Source of the DNA: Frateuria defendens
GTDB lineage: Bacteria > Pseudomonadota > Gammaproteobacteria > Xanthomonadales > Rhodanobacteraceae
Assembly (NCBI RefSeq): GCF_001182895.1
Contig: NZ_LFQR01000066.1
Span: forward strand, 1-41,962
Direction of reading: 5' to 3'
DNA: 41,962 bases
Below the pieces are notes generated by a model that saw only the letters and a program-made list of their open reading frames with translations, was not told the DNA's origin and made no database searches. Positions 6,192-15,151 of the stretch are shown here, piece by piece. Every line of letters starts with the position of its first letter. The stretch's first letter is position 1. The translations under genes and the position numbers were made by a program.

Positions 6192-8164
6192 GCGTGGGAT
6201 TCCTGTGCGCCGGCCGGCACGGTTTCGTCGGCGCCCGCCTGGCGCTTTGTGCGGAAGCGCCGGTCCGCCGCGGCGGCGAAGCCGCCCAGCATCATCAGCA
6301 GGCCGCCGCCCCAGATCCAGCGCACGAACGGCTTGTGGTAGAGGCGCAGCGCCCAGGCGCCTTCCAGGTGCTGCGGATCCATCGGCTCGCCCAGCGCCAC
6401 GTAGAGGTCGCGGACGATGCCCGGGTCGATCGCCGATTCGGTCTGCACTTGGCCGCGCAGGTAGGTGCGCTTCTGCGGATGCATGGTGGCGAGGGTGCGG
6501 CCGTCCTCGCTCACCGTCACCGTGGCCTGCTCGGCGTGCCAGTTGGGGCCGCGGGTGGCGGCGACGCCATCGAAGCGGAAATCGTAGCGGCCGATGCTCT
6601 GCGTCTGGCCCGGCGCCATGCGCACGTCGCGGGTGGTGCTGAGCGATTCGGACAGCAGCACGCCGATCACGAACACGCCCACGCCCGCGTGGGCCAGCAG
6701 CATGCCGGCCATCTCGGCCGGATAGCGGCGGCCGCGCGGCATCTCGCGCCAGCGCTTGTACACGTAGAGCAGCGTGCCCGTGCCGGCCCACACCGCGCCG
6801 GCCACGCCGGCGACGGCCTTGAGCCGGCCGTCGGCGAAGAACGCCGCCACGATGGCGCAGGCCAGCGCGGCCACGCTCACCCGCAGCAGCACGCTCCTGA
6901 GCTGCGCGCCGCCGCCGCTGCCGCCCCAGCGCAGGAACGGCCCGAACGGCAGCAACAGCACCACCGGCAGCATCAGCAGGGTGAACAGGAAACCGAAGTA
7001 GGGCGGGCCGACCGAGATCTTGCCCAGATGCAGCGCATCGCCGATCAGCGGAAACAGCGTGCCCAGCAGCACCATCGCCGCCGCCGTGGTCAGCAGCAGG
7101 TTGCCCACCAGCACCGCGCTCTCGCGCGAGACCAGCGCGAATGGCTTGCCGCCCACCACCTTGGGCGCGCGCAGCGCGTAGAGCAGCAGCGAGCCACCCA
7201 CCACCACGACCAGGAAGCCGAGGATGAAGAGGCCGCGTCGCGGGTCGGAGGCGAAGGCGTGCACCGAGGTCAGCACGCCCGAGCGCACCAGGAAGGTGCC
7301 CAGCAGCGACAGCGAGAAGGCGAAGATGGAGAGCAGGATGGTCCATGCGCGCAGCGAGCCGCGCTTCTCCGTCACCGCCTGCGCGTGCACCAGCGCGGCG
7401 CCCACCAGCCACGGCATGAAGCTCGCGTTCTCCACCGGGTCCCAGAACCACCAGCCGCCCCAGCCCAGCTCCGCGTAGGCCCACCAGCTGCCGGCCACGA
7501 TGCCGGCGGAGAGGAAGCCCCAGGCGATGTTGGTCCACGGCCGCGACCAGCGCACCCAGGCCTGCTCCAGCTCGCCGCCGAGCAGGCCGGCGATGGCGAA
7601 GGCGAAAGCCACCGAGAAGCCCACGTAGCCCATATAGATCACGGGCGGGTGGAAGGTCATGCCCGGGTCCTGCAGCAGCGGGTTGAGGTCGGCGCCGTCG
7701 GCCGGCACCGGCAGCAGCCGTGCGAACGGGTTGGAGGTGAACAGGATGAAGGCGAGGAAGCCCACGCCGATCAGCCCCAGCACACCGAGTACGCGGGCGC
7801 GGAAGGCGTCCGGCAACTGCGCGCTGAAGGCCGCCAGCGCCACCGTCCACACGTTGAGGATGGTGACCCACAGCAGCATCGAGCCCTCGTGCGCGCCCCA
7901 CACGGCGGCGAGGCGGTAGTACCAGGGCAGGGCGAGGTTGGAGTTGTTGGCGACGTAGGCGACGGAGAAGTCCGACTGCAGGAAGGCCCACGCGAGGATG
8001 GCGAAGGCCAGCCCCACGAACACCGCCTGGCCGGCCGCCGCCGGCCGCGCCAGTGCCATCAGCGCCGCGTTGCCGCGCCAGGCGCCGAGGATCGGCAGAA
8101 TGCCCTGGGCGAGCGCGAGCAGCAGGGCGAGGATCAGGGCCAGTTGGCCGAGTTCGGGCGTCAT
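6188..8164 (-). CDS. ccmF: Haem lyase subunit CcmF
   Basis: A 658-residue polytopic inner-membrane protein that ligates haem from holo-CcmE to apocytochrome c. The WWD haem-handling signature is visible as GGWWFWDPVENASFMPWL, with surrounding periplasmic His residues. The length is normal for the family. The ATG at 8164 has a GGAG box about nine bases upstream, placed between the start and one arm of the GGGGAAC repeat that separates it from ccmE. Confidence 0.95.
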   Translation of the reverse strand: MTPELGQLALILALLLALAQGILPILGAWRGNAALMALARPAAAGQAVFVGLAFAILAWAFLQSDFSVAYVANNSNLALPWYYRLAAVWGAHEGSMLLWVTILNVWTVALAAFSAQLPDAFRARVLGVLGLIGVGFLAFILFTSNPFARLLPVPADGADLNPLLQDPGMTFHPPVIYMGYVGFSVAFAFAIAGLLGGELEQAWVRWSRPWTNIAWGFLSAGIVAGSWWAYAELGWGGWWFWDPVENASFMPWLVGAALVHAQAVTEKRGSLRAWTILLSIFAFSLSLLGTFLVRSGVLTSVHAFASDPRRGLFILGFLVVVVGGSLLLYALRAPKVVGGKPFALVSRESAVLVGNLLLTTAAAMVLLGTLFPLIGDALHLGKISVGPPYFGFLFTLLMLPVVLLLPFGPFLRWGGSGGGAQLRSVLLRVSVAALACAIVAAFFADGRLKAVAGVAGAVWAGTGTLLYVYKRWREMPRGRRYPAEMAGMLLAHAGVGVFVIGVLLSESLSTTRDVRMAPGQTQSIGRYDFRFDGVAATRGPNWHAEQATVTVSEDGRTLATMHPQKRTYLRGQVQTESAIDPGIVRDLYVALGEPMDPQHLEGAWALRLYHKPFVRWIWGGGLLMMLGGFAAAADRRFRTKRQAGADETVPAGAQESHA

Positions 8165-8175
8165 GGCCGAGCTCC

Positions 8176-8311
8176 GGGAACGGGGAATGGGGAACGGGGG
8201 ACGGGCAGATCCGGCATGGCGGGCAGCCTGTGCTTAGGGCGGACGCTGGGGCGATCGGGCATGACGAGGCGGCGGCTCACGGGTTCCCCGTTCCCCGCTC
8301 CCCGTTCCCCG
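8176..8311. repeat. Inverted GGGGAAC-type repeat pair at the ccmE-ccmF junction
   Basis: A purine-rich arm at 8176-8205 (GGGAACGGGGAATGGGGAAC and onward) is mirrored by a pyrimidine-rich arm at 8283-8311 (GGTTCCCCGTTCCCCGCTCC and onward). About 77 bases separate the arms. Each arm contains three to four 7-bp-like GGGGAAC/GGGGAAT units. The pair can form a long imperfect hairpin or a MITE-like insertion unit. It supplies the last codons and stop of ccmE. Confidence 0.75.
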
Positions 8312-8753
8312 CCTCGTCGATCTTCCGTCCCTGGTGGGCGGCCGCCATCGCGTCCTTCAGCTCCTTCGGCATGTAGGTCTCGTCGTGCTTGGCGAGCACC
8401 TCGGTGGCGATGAAGCGGGCGTTGTCCATGTGGCCGGTGGCGATCACCGACTGGTTGTCGCGGAACAGGTCCGGCAGGATGCCGGTGTACTCCACCGGCA
8501 TCGCGCCGCCGGCGTCGATCACGGTGAAGGTGACCTTGAGCGAATCGCTGGCGCGCTGGATCGAGCCGGACTTGACCATGCCGCCGAGGCGGAAGGTCTT
8601 GTAGCTGGTGGCCGCGCCCGACTGCACCTGGCTCGGGGTGAACAGGTAGTTCATGTTCTGCTGCAGGGCGAACACAGTCAGCCCGATGGCGACGGCCGCG
8701 GCGGCGAGGATGGCGACGACGATGGTGAGGCGGCGCTTGCGGACAGGGTTCAT
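8277..8753 (-). CDS. ccmE: Haem chaperone CcmE
   Basis: A 158-residue periplasmic haem chaperone that binds haem covalently and delivers it to CcmF. An N-terminal membrane anchor (about 9-29) precedes an OB-fold beta barrel. The haem-attachment site is LAKHDETY, with H123 and the nearby Y127. The ATG at 8753 gives the expected MNPVRKRRL start. The last ten residues ([11 protein letters not shown]) are encoded by the GGGGAAC repeat arm, so the original tail was probably replaced by the repeat. This lies in the flexible C-terminus and should not harm function. Confidence 0.93.
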   Translation of the reverse strand: MNPVRKRRLTIVVAILAAAAVAIGLTVFALQQNMNYLFTPSQVQSGAATSYKTFRLGGMVKSGSIQRASDSLKVTFTVIDAGGAMPVEYTGILPDLFRDNQSVIATGHMDNARFIATEVLAKHDETYMPKELKDAMAAAHQGRKIDEAGNGERGTGNP

Positions 8754-8784
8754 GGGCAAATCGGATCTCGTGGCGGGCGGCGGC

Positions 8785-8970
8785 TCAGGGCGGCGCGGCG
8801 CCGCGCTGCTGGCGGGCCGTTTGACGGGCGAGACGGGCGCGAAGTTCACGCAGGATGCGGCCGCGGCGCAGGCGCGGGGCGATCGCGTCGGCCAGCAGCA
8901 CGGCGAAGAACACCGCGTAGGCCGGCCACACGTAGGCGGCATAGCCGCCCATGGCGAGGAAGGCATTCAC
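8785..8970 (-). CDS. ccmD: Haem exporter protein CcmD
   Basis: A 61-residue single-pass membrane protein that stabilises the CcmABC-CcmE complex. The [19 protein letters not shown] segment gives the one helix, followed by an Arg-rich cytoplasmic tail, as in the family. The GTG at 8970 overlaps the ccmC stop in GTGA; an in-frame ATG six codons later is possible. Confidence 0.88.
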   Translation of the reverse strand: MNAFLAMGGYAAYVWPAYAVFFAVLLADAIAPRLRRGRILRELRARLARQTARQQRGAAPP

Positions 8971-9725
8971 CGCGAACCCTCCGCCTCGGCGATCTTGCGC
9001 ACCCAGTCCTTGCCGCCCTCCAGCGCCAGCAGGTCGGCGCGCACGCGGCTGCACAGGCTGGCGAGGTAGTAGAGCTTGGTCGCCGCCATCATGGTGAGCA
9101 GCGGCCACAGCATCGAGGGGGCCATCTTCGAGGGCCCGAGGATGCGCACAGTGGAGCCCTGGTGCAGGGTGTTCCACCAGTTCACCGAGAAGTGCACGAT
9201 GGGCACGTTGACGATGCCGATCAGGGCGAGGAAGGCCGCGGCGCGCGCGCCCTGGCGGCGGTCCTCGAAGGCGTGGTAGAGGCCGATCACGCCCAGGTAC
9301 AGGAACAGCAGCACCAGCTCGGAGGTGAGCCGCGCGTCCCAGGTCCACCAGGTGCCCCACATCGGCTTGCCCCACAGCGAACCGGTGACCAGGGTGATGA
9401 AGGTGAAGGCGGCGCCGACCGGGGCCGACTCCATCGCCACCACCTCGGCCAGCTTCACGCGCCATACCAGCGCCACGAACGAGGCCACCGCCATCACGCC
9501 GTAGATGAACAGGCTCATCCAGGCGCTGGGCACGTGGATGAAGATGATGCGGTAGGCGTCGCCCTGCTGGTAATCGGACGGCGCCAGCACCAGCCCGCCG
9601 TACAGGCCGCCGGCGGCGGCGAGCACGGCCAGCGCCAGCAGCCACGGGCGCGCGGCGCCGGCGAAGCGGTAGAACAGCGGCGGCGAGCCGAGCTTGTGTA
9701 CCCAGAGCGGGATCCAGTTGGCCAT
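8967..9725 (-). CDS. ccmC: Haem exporter permease CcmC
   Basis: A 252-residue six-helix membrane protein that presents haem to CcmE. The WWD motif WGTWWTWD is at residues 123-130, and flanking periplasmic His residues are seen in IFIHVPSAW and in VHFSVNWWNTLHQ. I chose the ATG at 9725. A TTG at 9734 that overlaps the ccmB stop in TTGA is an alternative start three codons earlier. Confidence 0.94.
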   Translation of the reverse strand: MANWIPLWVHKLGSPPLFYRFAGAARPWLLALAVLAAAGGLYGGLVLAPSDYQQGDAYRIIFIHVPSAWMSLFIYGVMAVASFVALVWRVKLAEVVAMESAPVGAAFTFITLVTGSLWGKPMWGTWWTWDARLTSELVLLFLYLGVIGLYHAFEDRRQGARAAAFLALIGIVNVPIVHFSVNWWNTLHQGSTVRILGPSKMAPSMLWPLLTMMAATKLYYLASLCSRVRADLLALEGGKDWVRKIAEAEGSR

Positions 9726-9730
9726 ACCTA

Positions 9731-10417
9731 TCAAGCGTCCAGGGCGATGCGGAGGGCGGCCGCGCAAGCCAGCGGGGCCAGTACCACGGCCATGGCCAGC
9801 GCCGCGCCGAGCCAGGCGAGCGGAGCGATCCACGGCAACCCCTGTTGGGCGGCGGCCACCGCACCGGCGGCGAAGATCACCACCGGTACGCACAGCGGCA
9901 GCAACATCAAGGCCAGCAGCATACCAGAGCGCCGCGTGCCGGCCGTCAGCGCCACCAGCACGGCGCCGAGCAGGCTGAGCAGCGGCGTGGCGAGCAGCAG
10001 CGCGAGCAGCAGCACCGGCTGCACCGCCAGCGGCAGGTGCAGCATGCCGGCCAAGAGCGGCGCGATCACGATCAGCGGCAGCGCGGTGGTCAGCCAGTGG
10101 GCGAGGATCTTCATGCCGAGCAGCGGCGCCAGCGGCTGCGGCGCCAGCATCAGCTGCTCCAGCGAGCCGTCTTCGAGATCGCCGCGGAACAGCCCGTCCA
10201 GCGCCAGCAACATCGCCAGCAGCACGGTAACCAGCACCACGCCGCTGGCGATCCGCTGCAGCAGGGCATCCTCCGGGCCCAGCGCGAACGGGAACAGGGT
10301 CACCACGATCAGCGCGTAGAGCACCGGCATGGCGATGTCGCCGCGGCGGCGCCAGGCGAGGGTGAGGTCGCGCCGCAGCACGGCGGCGCAGGCGCGGGAG
10401 AGCGGCGCCGCGCTCAT
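9731..10417 (-). CDS. ccmB: Haem exporter membrane protein CcmB
   Basis: A 228-residue membrane subunit with about six hydrophobic helices, pairing with the CcmA ATPase in releasing holo-CcmE. The conserved [17 protein letters not shown] cytoplasmic segment near residues 75-92 marks the family. Its ATG overlaps the ccmA stop by four bases. Confidence 0.93.
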   Translation of the reverse strand: MSAAPLSRACAAVLRRDLTLAWRRRGDIAMPVLYALIVVTLFPFALGPEDALLQRIASGVVLVTVLLAMLLALDGLFRGDLEDGSLEQLMLAPQPLAPLLGMKILAHWLTTALPLIVIAPLLAGMLHLPLAVQPVLLLALLLATPLLSLLGAVLVALTAGTRRSGMLLALMLLPLCVPVVIFAAGAVAAAQQGLPWIAPLAWLGAALAMAVVLAPLACAAALRIALDA

Positions 10418-11049
10418 GCGTGCATCCGGATGCGCCGCGGTGCGCCGCCGTGGAAGCTCACCGCGCCGTGGCTGGTGACCAGGGCGGCGCCGCCCTGGGC
10501 GATGTGTTCTTCCAGCAAGGCATTGACCAGCTCGATGCCGGCGCGGTCGAGGTTGGCGTAGGGCTCGTCCAGCAGCCACAGCGTGGCCGGCAGCAGGCGC
10601 AGCCGCGCCAGCGCCACGCGCTTCTTCTGGCCGGCGGAGAGGCGGCGCACCGGCTCGTCCTCGTAGCCGGCCAGGCCGATGGCGGCCAGCACGCCGTCGG
10701 CGCTGGCGCCTTCGCGCCGCCCGTGCAGGCCGGCGGCCACGGCGAGGTTCTCGCGCGCGCTGAGGTCGGCCTTGAGGCCGAGCTGGTGGCCAAGCAGCAG
10801 CGTCTCGCCGGCGCAGGCCTCGCGCTGCCACGGCTCGCCGCGCCAGCGCAGCTCGCCGGCGCCCACGTGCAGCAGGCCGGCCAGGAGGCGCAGCAGGGTG
10901 GTCTTGCCGCTGCCGTTGTCGCCTTCCACCAGGGCGAGTTCGCCGGCGTGCAGGCTGAAATCCAGCGGGCCGAAGACGGGTTCGTCCGCGCGGAAAAAGG
11001 ACAGGGCCCGCGCTTCGAGCAGCGGAGGAACAGGGGCGGCGGCGATCAT
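10414..11049 (-). CDS. ccmA: Cytochrome c biogenesis ATPase CcmA
   Basis: A 211-residue ABC ATPase of the CcmABC complex. Visible motifs are Walker [10 protein letters not shown] (about 43-51), signature LSAGQKKR, Walker B LWLLDEP and the switch His in TSHGAV. I used the ATG at 11049; an in-frame TTG six codons upstream (11067) is possible but less likely. The gene heads the ccm run, 63 bases after the DUF3293 gene, so it may have its own promoter or be read from kmo. Confidence 0.93.
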   Translation of the reverse strand: MIAAAPVPPLLEARALSFFRADEPVFGPLDFSLHAGELALVEGDNGSGKTTLLRLLAGLLHVGAGELRWRGEPWQREACAGETLLLGHQLGLKADLSARENLAVAAGLHGRREGASADGVLAAIGLAGYEDEPVRRLSAGQKKRVALARLRLLPATLWLLDEPYANLDRAGIELVNALLEEHIAQGGAALVTSHGAVSFHGGAPRRIRMHA

Positions 11050-11112
11050 CCGGACGATTGTCCCCAATGCCGCGCCTGCTTGTCCACGCGCGGCGCCCGC
11101 CTGCGCATGCGC

Positions 11113-11520
11113 TCAGTCGCGCCAGCGCAGGCGGGCCGGCGCGTCGCCCCGGCCGTACAGCCAGGCATGCTGGCGGTAGCGGCGGCCGAGTCCGGCCAGC
11201 GCGTCCTCGTCCAGCCCGAGCACCCACAGGCTGGCCTCGCGCCAGCCGTCGCGGCCTACGCCAAGGCCGGCGCGGAGTTCGACATCCGCGCGTGCGCGCA
11301 GGTCGGCCAGCAGCCGTCGCTGCGCCTGGCGGTTGACGGGCCGCGGCTGCGGCACCGAGCCGGGGTTCCAGGCGGTGAGAAAGCCCCAGGGCCGGCCGCC
11401 GGCGAGCATGCGCAGCGTCTCCGGCAGCGGCGCGCCGATGCGGATCGTCGCCGTGCCGCCGCGCGGCAGCCGCACCCTGTAGTCGGTGTCGAGGAAGGCG
11501 GCGAGCAGCGCCTCATCCAT
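11113..11520 (-). CDS. DUF3293 family protein
   Basis: A 135-residue soluble protein of unknown function. The segment WGFLTAWNPGSVPQPRPVN with a following QRRLLADL helix, and the later GRDGWREASLWVLGLD strand, fit the DUF3293 pattern (hydrophobic strand, AWNP, conserved N, E-x-S). The start at 11520 overlaps the end of kmo by eight bases, so the two are translationally coupled. No role in the kynurenine pathway is known. Confidence 0.75.
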   Translation of the reverse strand: MDEALLAAFLDTDYRVRLPRGGTATIRIGAPLPETLRMLAGGRPWGFLTAWNPGSVPQPRPVNRQAQRRLLADLRARADVELRAGLGVGRDGWREASLWVLGLDEDALAGLGRRYRQHAWLYGRGDAPARLRWRD

Positions 11521-12913
11521 GCGTGGTGGGTAGTGGCGGCAGCGTGGCGCGCAGCGCCGCCGCGGCGGCATCGAGATCGACCTGCGCCGCGTCGGTGCCG
11601 CCGCCCAGCAGCTGGTCGAGCAGCGTGTCCTGCGCCCGCCCGCGCTCGAGTGCGTAGGCGTAGGGCAGGTGGGTGAAGGTGACCATGCGGTAGCGCGCCA
11701 TGAAGTGCTCCGGCGCGCGTTCGGCCAGCCGCGCGCCCAGTTCGCGCCGGGCCAGGTAGCGCGGGTCGGCCACCGAATCGCGCATCTCGACGTAGTTCTC
11801 CAGCGCCATCCTGGCGATGGCGTTGGCATTGGGCTGGCGGATGCGCTGGAACTCGGCGAAGGCGTCGGCCATATCGTCGGGCGCCTCGGCCAGCAGGTCG
11901 GCCAGCGCCACGGTGTCCTCGAAGCCGCAGTTCATGCCCTGGCCGTGGAAGGGCACGATGGCGTGGGCGGCATCGCCCACCAGCAGCGCGCGGCCGTCCA
12001 GGTGCCAGCGGTCGAGGTACAGCGTGGCCAGGGTGCCGACCGGGTGCGCGTCGTAGTCCGCGACGAGGTCGGGGATCAGCGGATGCAGGTCGGGAAAGTC
12101 GTCGCGGAAGAATGCCTCCGCCGCACGCCCGTCGGGCAGCGTGGCGAAGCTGGGATGCGGCCCCTGTGCCGGCAGGAACAGGGTTACGGTGAAGCTGCCC
12201 TCGGTGTTGGGCAGGGCGATGCACATGTAGCCGCCGCGCGGCCAGATGTGCAGCGCGTTGGGCTCGACGGCGAAGCGGTCGCGGCCGCCGGTGTTGCGCA
12301 GCACGTCGGCGGTGAAGGCGGAGGCCGGCGGGATCTCCAGCTCCTTGTAGCCGTGCCCCAGCCCTTCGACCCGCTCTCCCAGCGGCGCGTGCGCGTTCAT
12401 CACGGCGCGCAGCGCGGAGCCCGCGCCGTCGGCGCCGATCAGCACCGCGGCCTCCGTGTCGCGTTCGGCGCCCTGCGCGTCGGTCAGGCGGATGCGGCCC
12501 CGCGCGAGGTCCGCCGCCAGCAGGGCCTGGCCGAAGTGGAAGCAGGCGCCGGCGGCCTCGGCGGCGTCCAGCAGCAGCATGTTGAGCGCGCCGCGGGAGA
12601 CCGACCAGATCACCTCGCTGTCGTCGATGCCGTAGCGCTGCAGCGCGCTGCGGCCGTCGCGGGTGTGCACCATGCGCCCGCGCATCATCACCGCGCGGGC
12701 GAGCACGTCCTCGGCCAGGCCCGCGCTGCGCAGCGCGTGCAGCCCGCGCTCGGCCAAAGCGAGGTTGATCGAGCGCCCGCCGCTGAAGCCGGCGCGGCGC
12801 GGGTCGGGCAGCTTCTCGAAGACCTCGACGGCGAAGCCGCGCCGGGCCAGCTGCTGGGCCAGCAGGGCGCCGACCAGGCCGCCGCCGATGAGGGTGAGGG
12901 TAGGGCGCGTCAT
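11513..12913 (-). CDS. kmo: Kynurenine 3-monooxygenase
   Basis: A 466-residue FAD-dependent hydroxylase converting L-kynurenine to 3-hydroxykynurenine with NADPH and O2. It has the N-terminal dinucleotide-binding GGGLVG motif, the RSINLALAERG segment, the mid-protein IGADGAGSALR (DG motif) and the LVGDAAHAIVPFHGQGMNCGFED motif (GD motif plus the KMO-type FHGQGMN loop). A hydrophobic, basic C-terminal part resembles the region needed in eukaryotic KMO. In Xanthomonas the kynurenine route makes quinolinate for NAD, which is a plausible role here. The gene has no clear ribosome binding site and a perfect hairpin ends about 12 bases before the ATG. Confidence 0.93.
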   Translation of the reverse strand: MTRPTLTLIGGGLVGALLAQQLARRGFAVEVFEKLPDPRRAGFSGGRSINLALAERGLHALRSAGLAEDVLARAVMMRGRMVHTRDGRSALQRYGIDDSEVIWSVSRGALNMLLLDAAEAAGACFHFGQALLAADLARGRIRLTDAQGAERDTEAAVLIGADGAGSALRAVMNAHAPLGERVEGLGHGYKELEIPPASAFTADVLRNTGGRDRFAVEPNALHIWPRGGYMCIALPNTEGSFTVTLFLPAQGPHPSFATLPDGRAAEAFFRDDFPDLHPLIPDLVADYDAHPVGTLATLYLDRWHLDGRALLVGDAAHAIVPFHGQGMNCGFEDTVALADLLAEAPDDMADAFAEFQRIRQPNANAIARMALENYVEMRDSVADPRYLARRELGARLAERAPEHFMARYRMVTFTHLPYAYALERGRAQDTLLDQLLGGGTDAAQVDLDAAAAALRATLPPLPTTHG

Positions 12914-12925
12914 GGAGGACCGGGC

Positions 12926-12953
12926 GCGTGCGCTGCGACGGGGCAGCGCACGC
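12926..12953 (-). terminator. Perfect 11-bp hairpin between phaR and kmo
   Basis: GCGTGCGCTGC (12926-12936) pairs perfectly with GCAGCGCACGC (12943-12953) around a six-base loop. It follows the phaR stop by about 30 bases and sits directly in front of the kmo start. There is no T-run, so it is either a weak or factor-assisted terminator, or a 5' leader structure controlling kmo translation. Confidence 0.5.
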
Positions 12954-12983
12954 GCGCATGCTGCAGGCGTTGTGCGCGGAAAC

Positions 12984-13478
12984 TCAGCTCTTGCGGCCGC
13001 TCTTGCCGCCGGTCTGGCCCGGCGTCGGCGGCTGTTGGGTGGCGTCCAGGAAGCCGCGCTGGAACGACTTCCACACCTCCAGGTTGCGCTCGGTCAGCTC
13101 GTTGAGCAGTGACCACGGGGTCTGCCCCATCAGGCTGTTGAGCTGGGTGCGGAACTGCTGCTGCTGCTCCAGGAACACCTGCAGACTGCGCTCCAGGTAC
13201 GGCCCCATGAAGCCCTGCAGCGAGTCGCCGTAGAAGCGGATGATCTGGGTCAGCAGCTGCGGCGAGAGGATGGGCTGGCCCCGCTCCTCGTGCTCGGAAA
13301 TGATCTGCAGCAGCACCGAGCGGGTGAGGTCCTCGCCGCTCTTGGCGTCGCGGACCTCGAAAGTCTCGCCGTCGAGCACCAGCTGGCGTACCTCTTCCAG
13401 CGTGATATAGCTCGAAATCTCGGTGTCGTACAGCCGGCGGTTGGGGTACTTCTTGATGATGCGCGTCGTTTGTGCCAT
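12984..13478 (-). CDS. phaR: Polyhydroxyalkanoate synthesis regulator PhaR
   Basis: A 164-residue DNA- and PHA-binding repressor. The N-terminal DNA-binding domain (RIIKKYPNRRLYDTEISSYITL, residues about 5-27, then LEEVRQLVLDGETFEVRDAKSGEDLTRSVLLQII) is highly characteristic. A PHB accumulation domain and a Gln-rich helix (LEQQQQFRTQLNSLMG) follow. I chose the ATG at 13478; a GTG two codons earlier is possible but lies too close to the AGG box. No phasin or PHA synthase genes are in the window. A CTGC...GCAG motif lies at 13509-13524 upstream, a possible self-regulatory site. Confidence 0.92.
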   Translation of the reverse strand: MAQTTRIIKKYPNRRLYDTEISSYITLEEVRQLVLDGETFEVRDAKSGEDLTRSVLLQIISEHEERGQPILSPQLLTQIIRFYGDSLQGFMGPYLERSLQVFLEQQQQFRTQLNSLMGQTPWSLLNELTERNLEVWKSFQRGFLDATQQPPTPGQTGGKSGRKS

Positions 13479-13588
13479 CGCCACAAACCTATTGGCATGC
13501 TGGAAATGCTGCAGACGCTAGCAGAACGTATTGCGCCGCACCAGCCAGACCATAGTCTCGTTTGCTGCGCGTTTGGTCTCGGCGTCCC

Positions 13589-15139
13589 TCAATGGCCGGG
13601 GCCGCCGGCGCTGCCGAACGGCGGCCGCGCGAACCACAGCAACGGAATCAGCGCCATGAACAGCACGGCGCACATCCAGAACACGTCGTTGACGGCCAGG
13701 GTCAGCGCCTCGCGGTTCACCAGCTGGTCGGTCAGGCCGAGCGCCTGGGCCCGGGGGAGGCCGGCGGTGGACAGCTGCTGCAGGAAATGCGTGGCGGCCG
13801 GATGGTCCGGCGAGACGTTCTCGGTCAGTGTGGCGTGGTGGAAGATGCCGCGGTGCTGCCACAGCGTCACCGTCACCGCGGTGGACACGCTCGAGCCCAG
13901 GGTGCGGAAGAAATTGGCCAGGCCGGTGGCGCTCGCCACCTGCGAGGTCGGCAGGCCCGACAGGTAGATCTGGTTGAGCGGGATGAAGAAGCAGGGGATG
14001 GCGATGCCCATCACGAAGCGCGGCACCACCAGGGTGGAGAACGAGGCCGAGCTGTCGAAGGTGGAGAACCAGTACGCCGTGGCGGCGAACATCACGAAGG
14101 CGAAGGTCACCACCGCGCGCAGGTCGAGCCGGTGCATGTTGCGGCCCAGGATCGGCGAGATCAGGAAGGCCAGGATGCCCACCGGTGCGGTGGCCAGGCC
14201 GGCCCAGGTGGCGGTGTAGCCCAGCGTGGTCTGCAGCCACAACGGGAACACCACGTTGATGCCGAAGAAGGCGAACATGCCCAGTGACAGGCTCACCGTG
14301 CCGGCGGTGAAGTTGCGCGAGCGGAACAGCGCGAGGTCCACCACCGGGTGCTTGGCGTTGAGCTCCCACACCACCAGGAAGACGAGGCAGACCAGCGCGA
14401 CGATGCCCAGCGCGGTGATCATCGGCGAGGCGAACCAGTCGTGGTCGTTGCCGTTGTCGAGCATGAACTGCAGGCTGCCCACGCCCACCACCAGCAGCAC
14501 CAGGCCGACCGTGTCGATCGGCACCCTGGCGATCGGCGTTTCGCGCTTGTGCAGCAGCGTCCAGGTGATCACCGCCGCCAGCAGGCCCACCGGCACATTG
14601 ATGTAGAAGATCCACGGCCAGGAGAAATTATCGGTGAGCCAGCCGCCCAGGATCGGGCCGAAGATCGGCGCCACCACCACCGTCATCGCCCACAGCGCCA
14701 GCGCGACGCCCTGCTTGGCCTTCGGGTAGCTCGACAGCAGCAGGGTGAGCGACAGCGCCACCATCGGGCCGGAGCCGGCGCCCTGCATCAGGCGGCCGAT
14801 CACCAGCATCGGCATCGAGTTGGCGAGGCCGCAGAGCATGGAGAACACCACGAACAGCAGCACCGAGCCGACGAAGGTCTTCACCTCGCCGAAGCGGCGC
14901 GCCAGCCAGCCGGTCAGCGGCTGCATGATCGCGCTGGCCAGCGCGTAGGAGCTGATCGTCCAGGTGCCCTCGCTGGGGCTCACGCCCAGGCTGCCGGCGA
15001 TGTGCGGCACCGCCACGTTGACGATGGTCATGTCCAGCACCTCCATGAAGGTGCTGAAGGCGACCGCGATGGTGAGCAGCGCCAGCGCGCCGCCGTGCAG
15101 GGGCGGGAGCGACGTGGCGTCCTTCGGGGTGGCGGCCAT
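13589..15139 (-). CDS. emrB: EmrB/QacA-type MFS drug efflux permease (DHA2, 14 TM)
   Basis: A 516-residue inner-membrane proton-drug antiporter. Its start (LLTIAVAFSTFMEVLDMTIVNVAVPHIAGSLG) is the DHA2 motif D1 region, with the acidic D in MEVLDMTIVNVA. The GWLARRFGEVKTF loop is motif A, and the length and number of hydrophobic segments fit 14 helices. It would work with the EmrA-type adaptor and NodT-type channel encoded upstream as a tripartite pump. The start lies 12 bases after the adaptor stop. Confidence 0.93.
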   Translation of the reverse strand: MAATPKDATSLPPLHGGALALLTIAVAFSTFMEVLDMTIVNVAVPHIAGSLGVSPSEGTWTISSYALASAIMQPLTGWLARRFGEVKTFVGSVLLFVVFSMLCGLANSMPMLVIGRLMQGAGSGPMVALSLTLLLSSYPKAKQGVALALWAMTVVVAPIFGPILGGWLTDNFSWPWIFYINVPVGLLAAVITWTLLHKRETPIARVPIDTVGLVLLVVGVGSLQFMLDNGNDHDWFASPMITALGIVALVCLVFLVVWELNAKHPVVDLALFRSRNFTAGTVSLSLGMFAFFGINVVFPLWLQTTLGYTATWAGLATAPVGILAFLISPILGRNMHRLDLRAVVTFAFVMFAATAYWFSTFDSSASFSTLVVPRFVMGIAIPCFFIPLNQIYLSGLPTSQVASATGLANFFRTLGSSVSTAVTVTLWQHRGIFHHATLTENVSPDHPAATHFLQQLSTAGLPRAQALGLTDQLVNREALTLAVNDVFWMCAVLFMALIPLLWFARPPFGSAGGPGH

Positions 15140-15151
15140 GGCGGTCGGGGC

